From: Qipengyuania_B thermophila
GTDB lineage: Bacteria > Pseudomonadota > Alphaproteobacteria > Sphingomonadales > Sphingomonadaceae
DNA length: 64,000 nucleotides
Assembly: GCF_004153605.1 (NCBI RefSeq)
Contig: NZ_SDSI01000002.1
Span: 434,001-498,000, forward strand
Reading direction: 5' to 3'
A program made the translations under genes and the position numbers. Of this stretch, positions 1-8,023 are shown piece by piece (the first letter of the stretch is position 1; each line of letters begins with the position of its first letter). The notes beneath the pieces were generated by a model, which saw only the letters and a program-made list of their open reading frames with translations, searched no databases and was not told the DNA's origin.

Positions 1-1
1 G

Positions 2-91
2 TTAATCGGCAAGAAGGTGGGCGACGAGGTGGAAGTGACCGTCCCGGCCGGTGACAAGTTCTTCCTGATCGACAGCATCGAATTCATCTGA
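2..91 (+). CDS. greA: Transcription elongation factor GreA, C-terminal end (partial)
   Basis: Only the last 29 codons are present; the gene enters from the left edge and stops at TGA 89-91. The visible residues LIGKKVGDEVEV followed by a short beta strand ending in DSIEFI match the end of the GreA C-terminal FKBP-like domain. GreA binds the RNA polymerase secondary channel and rescues backtracked complexes by stimulating transcript cleavage. The N-terminal coiled coil lies outside the window, so GreB cannot be strictly excluded, but GreA is the usual form in alphaproteobacteria. Confidence 0.85.
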   Translation, partial: LIGKKVGDEVEVTVPAGDKFFLIDSIEFI

Positions 92-156
92 TCCGGCAGG
101 CTCCGCCCGGCTCTGCCGACGCTCCGCGAGGGGCGCTGGTGGCCCGCGGGCGGGGA

Positions 157-393
157 TCAGCGCGAAGGTGACGGGTCGAGGATCCGTTGCAGGTCGACGA
201 TGACGTACTTCATCTCGGCATCGTCGACCGTGCGCTGCGCATTGCTGCGCCAGGCGGCCTCGGCGGCCTCGTAGCTCGAGTACACGCCGGCAACGTGGAT
301 GCTTTCGGGGTCACGGAAGTGGAGCGAGCGGGGGTCGGTGACACGCCCGCCCATCACGAGATAGAGCTGCTGACGCTCCGTGGCCGCACCCAT
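157..393 (-). CDS. DUF4170 family small protein
   Basis: This is a 78-residue soluble protein with no signal peptide or membrane segment. The pattern QLYLVMGGRV, then DP-S-HF-DP, then AAWRSNAQRTVDDAEMKYVI and a closing LDP is the signature I associate with DUF4170, a short family common in alphaproteobacteria and of unknown function. A GGAG ribosome binding site lies about 10 bases before the ATG. It converges on greA (65 bases apart) and is not clearly in an operon. The family call is from pattern recognition; no biochemical role is known to me. Confidence 0.75.
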   Translation of the reverse strand: MGAATERQQLYLVMGGRVTDPRSLHFRDPESIHVAGVYSSYEAAEAAWRSNAQRTVDDAEMKYVIVDLQRILDPSPSR

Positions 394-500
394 GACGAAC
401 TTGCTCCCGCGTAATCCTGCACATGGCAGAACCGCCTGCGCGCCCGCGCGAGCAGCCTGCCGCGCGGTCCTTTACCGCACCGTCGCCGCAAGGCAAGGGC

Positions 501-523
501 GGCACCGGTTTGCGGCCGGTACC
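501..523 (-). terminator. Hairpin downstream of the small membrane-protein operon
   Basis: An 8-bp inverted repeat (GGCACCGG at 501-508, CCGGTACC at 516-523, one G-U pair in RNA) with a 7-base loop sits 9 bases past the stop of the last operon gene on the minus strand. There is no U-run after it, so it is at best an imperfect intrinsic terminator or an RNA-stabilising hairpin. Confidence 0.35.
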
Positions 524-532
524 GCGGGTGCG

Positions 533-1102
533 TCAGAGGTCGCGGAGACGGCGCGACAATGCCCGGCCCGCGCTGCGCGACGTCACGCCGGCCCGGTCGC
601 TCGCGGACCGCGCGTAATGCTCCGCGCTGCGCCGGGCTTCGCGCAGGCCAAGACCCACCCGTTCGCCCGTGTCAACCAGAGCATCCTTGCCGTGACGTGC
701 GGCATCTGCGGCATCATCGATCAGGCCCATGGCAAAGCCGATTGCCGCTTCCGAGGCGCTGCTTGCCAGCCCGCCCGCGCGGCGCCGCACCCGGCGCCCG
801 GCGGGAGTCATCGAGCCGATCAGCAAACCGACGGCAAGCCCGCCCAGCACCGTCGCGACCGGGTGTTCGCGCGCGAAGTTGCCCAGTGTGCTTGCCGCAT
901 CGCGCGCGTGGTGCGCCACCGTGTCGCCGTGATGCTGCGAGCCGGCGGCAATCCGCCGCTTCAGCTCCTCGTGCTTTTCATCTCCGGTCGCGGCGTCCTT
1001 TCCGGCGGCGTCCGCAGCCGCCCCGCCGGTCTGCGTGTGGCCCAGTGTTTCGCCATGAAGGGCATTTTCCCGATCAACGGTTTCCTGAAGCTTGTCACTC
1101 AT
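533..1102 (-). CDS. YqjD/DUF883-like membrane-anchored protein
   Basis: The protein has 189 residues. The N-terminal 70 residues are hydrophilic and helical, followed by a glycine-rich hydrophobic segment at about 81-98 (PVATVLGGLAVGLLIGSM) and then a very basic stretch (RRVRRR). This is the arrangement of YqjD/ElaB/DUF883 proteins, which are inner-membrane anchored, and in E. coli some associate with stationary-phase ribosomes. The start was set at the ATG at 1102, which has GGAG 8 bases upstream, rather than at the longer frame running into the neighbouring gene. It is the last gene of a four-gene minus-strand operon. Its precise function is unknown. Confidence 0.65.
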   Translation of the reverse strand: MSDKLQETVDRENALHGETLGHTQTGGAAADAAGKDAATGDEKHEELKRRIAAGSQHHGDTVAHHARDAASTLGNFAREHPVATVLGGLAVGLLIGSMTPAGRRVRRRAGGLASSASEAAIGFAMGLIDDAADAARHGKDALVDTGERVGLGLREARRSAEHYARSASDRAGVTSRSAGRALSRRLRDL

Positions 1103-1136
1103 CACGTCCACTCCAAATCCTTGCTGATGCCGCGGT

Positions 1137-1490
1137 TCAGTTGCGGAACCGGAACGCAGATCGTTCGCGTTCGTCCGGCTCCCAATCGTCGACATCCTCG
1201 TCCTCGTCCGACCGCTCGCCGGTGAAGAAAGCAATCAACGGGTGGCGGGCGAACCACACGACGATCGCCGCGAGCAGCGCGACCACCAATCCCTTGTGCT
1301 CCCTTGCCAGATGGGCGCCTTCCTCCAGGACGTCGCTGGCGCCGTCCTTGATCTTGTCCGTGGCGCGATCCTTGATGCCCTTTTCGGCGTGTCCCGCCTT
1401 CAGCAGAGCGATGTCTTCCTGAACCGCGGCGTAGGCGCTGTCTCTGGCTCGCCGCTCCTCGCCCAGCCGCCGTGCCAGATCGTCGGTCAT
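1137..1490 (-). CDS. Small membrane protein with acidic C-terminus
   Basis: This is a 117-residue protein of unknown function. Residues 1-62 are charged and predicted helical, a single hydrophobic segment spans about 67-90, and the tail is strongly acidic (SDEDEDVDDWEPDE). Its ATG overlaps the stop of the upstream gene by four bases, so translation is probably coupled. It looks like a structural or signalling anchor of the inner membrane rather than an enzyme; no catalytic motif is visible. The operon context with DUF883-like proteins and a stress-type promoter suggests an envelope or osmotic stress role (inference). Confidence 0.6.
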   Translation of the reverse strand: MTDDLARRLGEERRARDSAYAAVQEDIALLKAGHAEKGIKDRATDKIKDGASDVLEEGAHLAREHKGLVVALLAAIVVWFARHPLIAFFTGERSDEDEDVDDWEPDERERSAFRFRN

Positions 1491-1957
1491 TCGTCCTCTC
1501 CCTTGAGCACCCTGACCATCGTCATGGCCTTGCTGCGCGCCATCATCCCCAGGACGGCGGCAACCACCAGCAGAGCCACCACCACCACAAGCGTGGCGGC
1601 AAGCGGACCGATCAGGGTCGCGAGCGAGAGGATCGCGCCGACGGTCAGGCCGATGGCCGCAAGCAGGGCCACGACGCCCGCAGCCACCCCGAGACCCGCG
1701 ATGCTCCCCACCGATTTGCCGGCATAGGCAGCGCGAGTCTTCTGATAGGCAAGCTCGTGGGTGAGATAGTCGCGTCCGTCGTGGTACAGAGCGGTCACAT
1801 TCTCGATCAGCGAGATGTCGGAGTCCGCATCCGGCATCTCGCCGTCGTCTCCCATATGCTGGCCACGAGGAACCGCGCCGGCATGGGAGTCCGTCCGCCG
1901 GATCGGATTGTCCGCAGGTTGCGCAGGTTCGGGACGCGTTCGGTCATGCTCAAGCAC
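1487..1957 (-). CDS. Phage-holin-superfamily-like inner membrane protein
   Basis: This 156-residue protein has two closely spaced hydrophobic segments at about 85-110 and 115-140 and a short cytoplasmic C-terminus (ARSKAMTMVRVLKGEDE). The layout resembles the so-called phage holin family (DUF1469/YqjE type) found next to DUF883 genes in non-phage chromosomes. No phage genes are nearby, so a lysis role is unlikely. The start is a GTG preceded by GAGGA about 9 bases away. The gene overlaps the next one by four bases and lies 43 bases after the upstream gene. The pairing parallels yqjDE of E. coli, supporting a shared membrane function. Confidence 0.6.
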   Translation of the reverse strand: MLEHDRTRPEPAQPADNPIRRTDSHAGAVPRGQHMGDDGEMPDADSDISLIENVTALYHDGRDYLTHELAYQKTRAAYAGKSVGSIAGLGVAAGVVALLAAIGLTVGAILSLATLIGPLAATLVVVVALLVVAAVLGMMARSKAMTMVRVLKGEDE

Positions 1958-2000
1958 GGCTCATCTTCCTCGTGGCTCTTTCAGGATCGCAAAGCCGCGC

Positions 2001-2648
2001 TCAGCGGCGCGAGCCGCCGAAGGTTCGCGCAAGCAGGTAGCCCGCGAACGCAGCCAGGCCGACAGCCATTCCGGGGCTGTTCCGCACGAATTCACGCGCG
2101 TCATCACCGAGTTCCTCGACGCTCTTGCGGTCGAGTTTTTCAGCAGTCTCCTGGATCGAGCGCGAGGCGCTGCGCGCATAGTCGCCATACTTGGCGCCAA
2201 GAGCGCTGTCGACGGAGGCGGCGTTGTCGTTCACCATGCGGCTGAGCGCCATCAGCGCCTCGCTCGCCTTGTGCTTGCCCTCGACGGCCAGCTCGGACGC
2301 CTTGGCCTTGGCCTGCTCTCCGTATTCGCGCGCCTGCTCCCCGACTTCGTGCCCCCGTGCGGCGGCTTCGTCCCGGTAGGCGCTGGCGCGCGATCCTGCT
2401 TCCGCCTTCAACGCGGCGGCGCCGGCCTTCGCCTCCTCGAGGGCGGCGTTGAACCGCGACTTGGCGTCGTTCTGGTGCTGACCGGAGGCCGTCGATGCGC
2501 CGGATGCGCCGGCTGCGTAGTCCAGCGTCTCGCCGCCACCGGCGCCCGTGCCGCCAAGGCTGCTGCCGCCGGCTCCGGTGCTGGTGCTGGTGCTGGCGCT
2601 GCCGGGAGTGTCGCCGTTCAAACCGTTGTTGTTCGTGGTGCTTGCCAT
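2001..2648 (-). CDS. DUF883/YqjD-like protein with low-complexity N-terminus
   Basis: The protein has 215 residues. Residues 10-55 are a Ser/Thr/Gly-rich low-complexity region, 60-185 are an alanine- and charge-rich helical stretch likely to form a coiled coil, and 193-210 are a glycine-containing hydrophobic anchor ending in a short basic tail (GGSRR). It is the first gene of the four-gene operon and sits about 60 bases downstream of a candidate EcfG-type promoter. The overall shape fits tail-anchored stress proteins of the YqjD/DUF883 type, but similarity is architectural and a specific function cannot be given. Confidence 0.6.
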   Translation of the reverse strand: MASTTNNNGLNGDTPGSASTSTSTGAGGSSLGGTGAGGGETLDYAAGASGASTASGQHQNDAKSRFNAALEEAKAGAAALKAEAGSRASAYRDEAAARGHEVGEQAREYGEQAKAKASELAVEGKHKASEALMALSRMVNDNAASVDSALGAKYGDYARSASRSIQETAEKLDRKSVEELGDDAREFVRNSPGMAVGLAAFAGYLLARTFGGSRR

Positions 2649-2709
2649 GATTCACCTTCTGTCTGACTAGTGGAAGCGGCGCGGCGCCGCGGTCATCATT
2701 GTGTCATTC

Positions 2710-2734
2710 AATGCGGCTTGCTTCTGTTCGTTCC
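2710..2734 (-). promoter_or_regulatory. Candidate EcfG (general stress sigma factor) promoter
   Basis: Reading the minus strand, GGAAC (2730-2734) is followed by exactly 16 bases and then CATT (2710-2713). Alphaproteobacterial EcfG promoters follow GGAAC-N16/17-CGTT, so this is a match with one mismatch. It lies about 60 bases before the first gene of the DUF883/holin-like operon, a normal leader length, and such small membrane proteins are frequent members of the PhyR-EcfG regulon. Confidence 0.6.
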
Positions 2735-2791
2735 TTTTCATAGGCGCCGTGCCAACCGGGGCGGCACCCGCCTCGCATTGGGGAGAGGGTC

Positions 2792-4093
2792 ATGACCGGC
2801 ATCGTCGACATCCACGCGCGGGAAATCCTGGACAGCCGCGGAAATCCGACGGTGGAGGTCGATGTTCTGCTGGAGGACGGCAGCTTCGGGCGCGCGGCCG
2901 TGCCATCGGGCGCCTCTACCGGCGCGCACGAGGCGGTTGAGCTGCGCGACTGCGACGCCGCACGCTATGGCGGGAAGGGTGTGCAGAAGGCGGTCGAGGC
3001 TGTGAACGGCGAGATCGCCGACCTCCTGAGCGACCTCGACGCCGAGGATCAGCGCCAGATCGACGCGGAGCTGGTTGCGCTTGACGGAACGGAGAACAAG
3101 TCGCGTCTGGGCGCCAACGCGATCCTTGGCACCAGTCTTGCCGTGGCAAAGGCGGCGGCCGCCGCGCGTGGCTTGCCGCTCTATGCGTATGTCGGCGGGG
3201 TGGAGGCGCATGTGCTGCCCGTGCCGATGATGAACATCATCAACGGCGGCGAACATGCCGACAACCCGATCGACATCCAGGAATTCATGGTCATGCCGGT
3301 CGGCGCCGGCTCTCTGGCAGACGCCGTCCGATGGGGCGCGGAGATCTTCCACTCGCTCAAGGGCGAGCTGCGGCAGCGCGGCCTGTCGACGGCTGTCGGT
3401 GACGAAGGTGGCTTTGCTCCCGATCTCGCCTCGACGCGCGCAGCGCTGGACCTGATCCTCGCCGCAACGGAGCGCTGCGGCTTCTCTGCGGGGAGCGACG
3501 TGATTCTGGCCCTCGACTGTGCGGCGACGGAGTTCTTCCGGGAAGGACGCTATTATCTGGCGGGCGAGGGGCTGACCCTCGATGCCGCGGGCATGACCGA
3601 TTACCTCGTGGCGCTTTGCCGGGATTATCCGATCCTCTCGATCGAGGACGGAATGGCGGAGGACGACAGCGAGGGCTGGGCAACGCTGACGAAAGCGCTT
3701 GGCACGCAAGTCCAGCTCGTCGGAGACGACCTATTCGTGACGAACCCTTCACGGCTGGAAAGCGGCATCGCCGAAGGGCTCGCCAACTCCCTGCTCGTCA
3801 AGGTCAACCAGATCGGCACGCTGAGCGAAACGCTGGATGCGGTCCGCATCGCGCACCGCGCGGGCTACACCGCCGTCATGAGCCACCGCTCCGGCGAGAC
3901 CGAGGACAGCACGATTGCCGATCTGGCGGTCGCCACCAATTGCGGGCAGATCAAGACTGGCAGCCTTGCCCGGTCCGACCGCCTGGCCAAATACAACCAG
4001 CTGATCCGCATCGAGGAAGAGCTTGGCTCCACCGCGCGTTATCCGGGCATGGCGTGCCTGCGCCGGGGACGATCGGCCTCTCCCTCTGGCTGA
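2792..4093 (+). CDS. eno: Phosphopyruvate hydratase (enolase)
   Basis: Enolase converts 2-phosphoglycerate to phosphoenolpyruvate in glycolysis, and is often a degradosome partner. The 433-residue length is that of the family. It shows the N-terminal ILDSRGNPTVEVDV, the flexible loop SGASTGAHEAVELRD, the signature LLVKVNQIGTLSET, and the C-terminal SHRSGETEDS and GQIKTGS motifs that hold the catalytic Lys and substrate. GGGGAGAGGG 3-4 bases before the ATG supports the start. It is monocistronic here, divergent from the stress operon and convergent with ribH 15 bases away. Confidence 0.97.
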   Translation: MTGIVDIHAREILDSRGNPTVEVDVLLEDGSFGRAAVPSGASTGAHEAVELRDCDAARYGGKGVQKAVEAVNGEIADLLSDLDAEDQRQIDAELVALDGTENKSRLGANAILGTSLAVAKAAAAARGLPLYAYVGGVEAHVLPVPMMNIINGGEHADNPIDIQEFMVMPVGAGSLADAVRWGAEIFHSLKGELRQRGLSTAVGDEGGFAPDLASTRAALDLILAATERCGFSAGSDVILALDCAATEFFREGRYYLAGEGLTLDAAGMTDYLVALCRDYPILSIEDGMAEDDSEGWATLTKALGTQVQLVGDDLFVTNPSRLESGIAEGLANSLLVKVNQIGTLSETLDAVRIAHRAGYTAVMSHRSGETEDSTIADLAVATNCGQIKTGSLARSDRLAKYNQLIRIEEELGSTARYPGMACLRRGRSASPSG

Positions 4094-4108
4094 TGCGCGC
4101 CGGGGCGC

Positions 4109-4531
4109 TCAGGCGCCGAAGCGTTCGCGCAGGTCGAGCAGGGCCATCGCCGCCGCCGCCGCTTCGCCGCCCTTGTTCTTGCGCGCCGGATCCGCCCGTT
4201 CGAGAGCCTGCTGCTCGTTCTCCACGGTCAGGATGCCGTTGCCGATGGCGAGGCCGTCCATGGTCAGCGCCATGACTCCGCGCGCGCTTTCGCCCGCCAC
4301 GATCTCGAAATGGAATGTCTCGCCGCGGATCACCACGCCGAGGGCGACGTAGCCGTCATACCGCCCGGTCTCGGCCGCGAGCGCAACGGCCGCCGGGATC
4401 TCCAGCGCACCTGGCACGGTGATCACCTCGCACTCGTGCCCGGCGCTCAGCAAGGCGTCACGCGCCCCCGACAGGAGCAGGTCGTTGAGGTGATCGTAAT
4501 ACCGGGCCTCAACCAGGAGAAAAGCAGCCAT
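4109..4531 (-). CDS. ribH: 6,7-dimethyl-8-ribityllumazine synthase
   Basis: This enzyme condenses 5-amino-6-ribitylamino-uracil with 3,4-dihydroxy-2-butanone 4-phosphate, the penultimate step of riboflavin synthesis. The 140-residue protein shows the family motifs VPGALEIPAAV, YVALGVVIRGETFHFE, and GILTVENEQQALER. It starts 3 bases after the ribB-like stop, so the two are clearly one operon (ribB-ribH). No FMN riboswitch is seen ahead of the pair. Confidence 0.95.
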   Translation of the reverse strand: MAAFLLVEARYYDHLNDLLLSGARDALLSAGHECEVITVPGALEIPAAVALAAETGRYDGYVALGVVIRGETFHFEIVAGESARGVMALTMDGLAIGNGILTVENEQQALERADPARKNKGGEAAAAAMALLDLRERFGA

Positions 4532-4534
4532 TCG

Positions 4535-5791
4535 TCACTCCGACAGGGGAACTTCGCCCACGATCTGCAGACCGTAGCCCTCGATGGCCACGATCGTCCG
4601 ATGGGAATTCGTAAGCAGGATCATCTGCTCGACACCGAGATCGGCGAGGATCTGCGCGCCGATGCCGTGCGAGCGCAATTCCGAATGCGGCTCGGGTTGC
4701 GCGCCGCTGGCCGCGAACGCCGCCGCCGACAGAATCACGACGACACCGCTCCCGTGCTTGCCGATCTGGGTCATGGCACGCTGAAGGACGCGCTTGTTCG
4801 GGCCGCTCCGGCCGAGCACGTCGTCAAAGATCGACAGCGAGTGCATCCGCACCAGCGTCGGCTCGCCGGGGACGATCTCGCCTTTCTGCAAGACATGGCT
4901 GACGCTGCCATCGACGCTGTTGCGGTAGGTGATCAGCCGCCACGCGCCGCCGTAATCGGAGTGAAAATCCGCCTCCTCCAGCCGGTCGACCAGATGATCG
5001 TGCTGACGGCGGTATTCGATAAGGTCGCGGATGGTGCCGATCTTCAGCCGATGCTGCCGCGCGAAACGGACCAGATCGTCCATGCGCGCCATCGACCCGT
5101 CGTCGTTCATGATTTCGCAGATCACGCCGGACGGGTTGAGGCCCGCCAGCCGTGCGATGTCGACGGCGGCCTCCGTGTGGCCGGCGCGGACGAGCACGCC
5201 GCCCTCCCGCGCCATCAACGGAAACACGTGGCCGGGCGTCACGATGTCGTCAGGGCCGCGCGCGCTGTCGATCGCCACGGAGATCGTGCGCGCCCGGTCG
5301 GCAACGCTGATGCCGGTGGAGATGCCCTCCCGCGCCTCGATCGATGTCGTGAAGGCGGTTCCGTGCGCCGTGCGGTTGTCGCGGCTCATCGGCTGAAGGC
5401 CAAGCTCCGCGACGCGCTGGGGCGACAGCGCCAGACAGATCAGGCCGCGGCCGTGAACCGCCATGAAATTGATCGCGTCGGGGGTCGCCATCTGTGCCGG
5501 TATGACCAGATCGCCCTCGTTCTCGCGATCCTCGTCATCGACAAGGATGAACATCCGCCCGTTGCGCGCTTCCTCGATGATCTCGCGCGCGGATGCGAGA
5601 ACCGGCTTCTGCTCATGCTGGTCGAGCACGCGCGCCAGCTTGGCCAGCGTGTCGGCGGTCGGGTTCCAGTCGGGGTCGCCCGCGTCACGCAGCGTGTTGA
5701 CGTGAAGCCCGGCGAGGCGCGCCAGCCCCGCGCGCGTCATGCGGCCGGACGCGATGGTGTCGCGTACGCGCTCGACGATCTCGATGGTCAT
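4535..5791 (-). CDS. ribB: 3,4-dihydroxy-2-butanone 4-phosphate synthase with N-terminal HTH and degenerate RibA-like domain
   Basis: This 418-residue protein makes the four-carbon riboflavin precursor from ribulose 5-phosphate. Residues 1-56 look like a small helix-turn-helix (GLARLAGLHVNTLRD, then WNPTADTLAKLARVL). Residues 62-262 are RibB with DDEDRENEGD at 85-94 and GHTEAAVD at 204-211. Residues 275-418 resemble GTP cyclohydrolase II, but the segment that should carry the three zinc-binding cysteines reads RMHSLSIFDDVLGRSG and has none. GTP cyclohydrolase II activity is therefore unlikely, as in RibBX proteins. The start was placed where the HTH begins; the open frame further upstream overlaps the neighbouring gene and is spurious. 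Confidence 0.9.
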   Translation of the reverse strand: MTIEIVERVRDTIASGRMTRAGLARLAGLHVNTLRDAGDPDWNPTADTLAKLARVLDQHEQKPVLASAREIIEEARNGRMFILVDDEDRENEGDLVIPAQMATPDAINFMAVHGRGLICLALSPQRVAELGLQPMSRDNRTAHGTAFTTSIEAREGISTGISVADRARTISVAIDSARGPDDIVTPGHVFPLMAREGGVLVRAGHTEAAVDIARLAGLNPSGVICEIMNDDGSMARMDDLVRFARQHRLKIGTIRDLIEYRRQHDHLVDRLEEADFHSDYGGAWRLITYRNSVDGSVSHVLQKGEIVPGEPTLVRMHSLSIFDDVLGRSGPNKRVLQRAMTQIGKHGSGVVVILSAAAFAASGAQPEPHSELRSHGIGAQILADLGVEQMILLTNSHRTIVAIEGYGLQIVGEVPLSE

Positions 5792-5838
5792 GCGGCCGGC
5801 TATCACATCGCAATGTGAGCAACAAGCCTGCGCGAAGG

Positions 5839-7059
5839 TTAGACTGCGGTGCCAGCCTCTCCGCGCGCGGAGGCGCCGGCAACCGAGTGCCCGGTCTTCA
5901 GCACCACCTTGGTCCACTCGTTCTGGTTGTCGCGGAACTGGCGATAACCTTCCGCCGCTTCCTCGAGCGGAAGACGGTGCGAAATCAGGAACGTCGTGTC
6001 GAGCGCGCCGTCCTCGATCCTGGCGAGCAGATCCTTGATGTAGCGGTGGACGTGAGTTTGACCTGTGCGGATCTGCAGACCCTTCTCCATCATCGCGCCG
6101 GTCGGAAACTTGTCGGCGAGACCGCCATAGACGCCGGGGACCGAGACCCTGCCGCCCTTCCGGACCGCGAGGATGACTTCGCGCAGGACGTGGGCGCGGT
6201 CCGCGCCGACCCCGACCTTCTGCTTCAGGGTGTCGAACATGTTGTCGAGAGCGAAACCGTGTCCTTCCATGCCCACGGCATCGATCGCGCAGTCGACGCC
6301 GAGGCCGCCGGTCATCTCCATCAGCGCCTCGAGAACATGGCTCTCGCGGAAGTTGATCACCTCTGCGCCAAGGCCGCGCGCGAGTTCGAGACGGCGGGGA
6401 TGATGGTCGATGGCGATGACCCGGGCCGCGCCCATGACGAGAGCCGACTGCACGGCGAACAGGCCGACCGGACCGCAGCCCCACACCGCGACCGTGTCTT
6501 CCGGCTCGATCTGTGCGTTGTCGGCTGCCATCCACCCGGTCGGCAGGATGTCGCTGAGGAACAGGACGCGATCGTCATCGAGGTGGTCCGGAACCACCAG
6601 AGGGCCGACGTCCGAGAACGGCACCCGGACATACTCCGCCTGACCGCCGGCGTACCCGCCGGTGAGGTGCGAATAGCCGAAGATGCCGGCCATGGCATGC
6701 CCGTAAAGCAGCTCGGTTGCGTCCTGCTTCTCGACGGGGTTGCTGTTGTCGCAGCAGGAAAATTCCTGCCGGTTGCAGAAGAAGCACGCACCGCAGGCGA
6801 TCGGGAAGGGGACCACTACGCGCTGCCCCTTCCTCAGCGTGCTGGCGCTGCCGGTCTCCACGACCTCGCCCATGAATTCGTGGCCGAGGATGTCTCCCGC
6901 CTGCATGCCGGGTATGACGCCGTTGTACAGATGCAGATCGCTGCCGCAAATCGCGGTCGATGTGACCCTGATGATCGCGTCGCGCGGATTGACGATCTCT
7001 GGATCGTCCACGGTCTCGACCCGCACGTCGTGCGTTCCGTGCCAGGTGAGGGCGCGCAT
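5839..7059 (-). CDS. Zinc-dependent alcohol dehydrogenase (formaldehyde-dehydrogenase-like)
   Basis: This is a medium-chain dehydrogenase of 406 residues. Catalytic zinc ligands are visible at Cys38 (AICGSD) and His60-Glu61 (GHEF). The structural zinc loop has Cys at about 89, 92, 95 and 103, and the Rossmann turn is WGCGPVGLFAV. Its length and the insert near DNSNPVEK resemble the glutathione-independent formaldehyde dehydrogenase-like branch, but the substrate cannot be fixed from sequence. The ATG overlaps the TGA of the preceding SRPBCC gene by one base, so the two are translationally coupled. The 47 bases before ribB make read-through into the riboflavin genes possible. Confidence 0.85.
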   Translation of the reverse strand: MRALTWHGTHDVRVETVDDPEIVNPRDAIIRVTSTAICGSDLHLYNGVIPGMQAGDILGHEFMGEVVETGSASTLRKGQRVVVPFPIACGACFFCNRQEFSCCDNSNPVEKQDATELLYGHAMAGIFGYSHLTGGYAGGQAEYVRVPFSDVGPLVVPDHLDDDRVLFLSDILPTGWMAADNAQIEPEDTVAVWGCGPVGLFAVQSALVMGAARVIAIDHHPRRLELARGLGAEVINFRESHVLEALMEMTGGLGVDCAIDAVGMEGHGFALDNMFDTLKQKVGVGADRAHVLREVILAVRKGGRVSVPGVYGGLADKFPTGAMMEKGLQIRTGQTHVHRYIKDLLARIEDGALDTTFLISHRLPLEEAAEGYRQFRDNQNEWTKVVLKTGHSVAGASARGEAGTAV

Positions 7060-7715
7060 CAGTGGTTCTCCTGCTTGGCGGCGCGGGTCTCGTCCCTGCG
7101 CCGTGCCGAGGTGGCGATCTCACCGGTTTCGAGCAGCATCTTGAGCCGCTTCAGATCGTGGCGTGCCTGCACGGCCGGCTCGCGCTGGAACAGCTTGGCG
7201 ATCAGCCGTCCCGCCTCGCCCGCCGGGGGCTTGTAGGCGATGATCAGCTGCACCTGCGTTCCGCGGTCGCCCGGCGCCTCGCGCAGCTTGAGGCGTCCCT
7301 CCGTGCGGATCTGCGACCCGTCCACGGAACGCCAGGCGATGAGCTCGTCCTGCTCTTCGCGGACGATCTCCGTCTCCACCTCGAACACCCGGTCGAGCGG
7401 TCCGCGGATCTTCCACACGTTGCGCCCGTCACCCTTCGGCTCGACAGCCTCGAGATTCTCCATGAAGGTCGGCAGGTTCTGGAAATCGCGGAAGAACCGG
7501 AAGATCTCGCTCCGCGGCTTGTTGATCGTTACCGACCGGCCGGTGACGGCGTACTCTCCGAACCCGCGCCGAGCGGTGTAGCCCGGGGCGCTGTCGGGAT
7601 GCTCATGCCGCCGCTTGTCCCGCCCCATCAGCAAGGCGCCTAAAGCCAAGCCTCCGAGCGCCAGCCCGGCTCCCGCCAGTGTTGCCGCCACGCCCGCCTG
7701 TCTCGTGTTCATCAT
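7059..7715 (-). CDS. SRPBCC (START-like/polyketide-cyclase fold) membrane-anchored protein
   Basis: The protein has 218 residues. An N-terminal glycine/alanine-rich hydrophobic segment at about 8-30 is followed by a basic turn (GRDKRRHEH). A SRPBCC domain at about 60-190 starts with VTINKPRSEIFRFFRDFQNLPTFMEN in the style of coenzyme Q-binding and cyclase/dehydrase proteins. It probably binds a hydrophobic ligand; no catalytic residues can be assigned. It is the first gene of a two-gene unit with the zinc dehydrogenase. A weak EcfG-like promoter lies about 30-50 bases upstream. Confidence 0.75.
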   Translation of the reverse strand: MMNTRQAGVAATLAGAGLALGGLALGALLMGRDKRRHEHPDSAPGYTARRGFGEYAVTGRSVTINKPRSEIFRFFRDFQNLPTFMENLEAVEPKGDGRNVWKIRGPLDRVFEVETEIVREEQDELIAWRSVDGSQIRTEGRLKLREAPGDRGTQVQLIIAYKPPAGEAGRLIAKLFQREPAVQARHDLKRLKMLLETGEIATSARRRDETRAAKQENH

Positions 7716-7743
7716 CGCACCTTCCGCTGCGTCGTGCCTCTAC

Positions 7744-7768
7744 AAGCGGGAGAGGCCGACAATGTTCC
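7744..7768 (-). promoter_or_regulatory. Weak EcfG-like promoter before the SRPBCC-dehydrogenase pair
   Basis: On the minus strand GGAAC (7764-7768) is followed by 16 bases and GCTT (7744-7747), against the consensus GGAAC-N16/17-CGTT. The -35 is exact but the -10 only shares the TT. Position relative to the start codon (about 50 bases for the -35) is suitable. It is listed as tentative. Confidence 0.35.
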
Positions 7769-7868
7769 GGCGCACGAGCGCGAAAGGGCGGAGCAGGCCC
7801 GCATCCCGGACCACGGCGCGCCGATGTGCCGCAGCGCCGGTTGCGTGTCAGGCCATGATTAAGGTGGA

Positions 7869-7944
<76 letters not shown>

Positions 7945-8023
7945 ATAGACGGCGTAAAATCGACTCGTCCGCGAGCGCGTATAGCGGGCGGGCGGCAAAA
8001 GGGAAGAGGCTGTCCGCAGGGCG

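Noticed and set aside
94..118. Hairpin after greA as an intrinsic terminator
   Set aside because: CGGCAG and CTGCCG give only a 6-bp stem with a 13-base loop and no T-run.
1487..1957. Prophage remnant suggested by a holin-like protein
   Set aside because: No endolysin, terminase, capsid or integrase genes nearby; the same protein type occurs with DUF883 genes in ordinary operons.
5792..5838. Possible FMN riboswitch before ribB-ribH
   Set aside because: Only 47 bases separate the genes, too short for the aptamer, and no conserved RFN pieces are visible.
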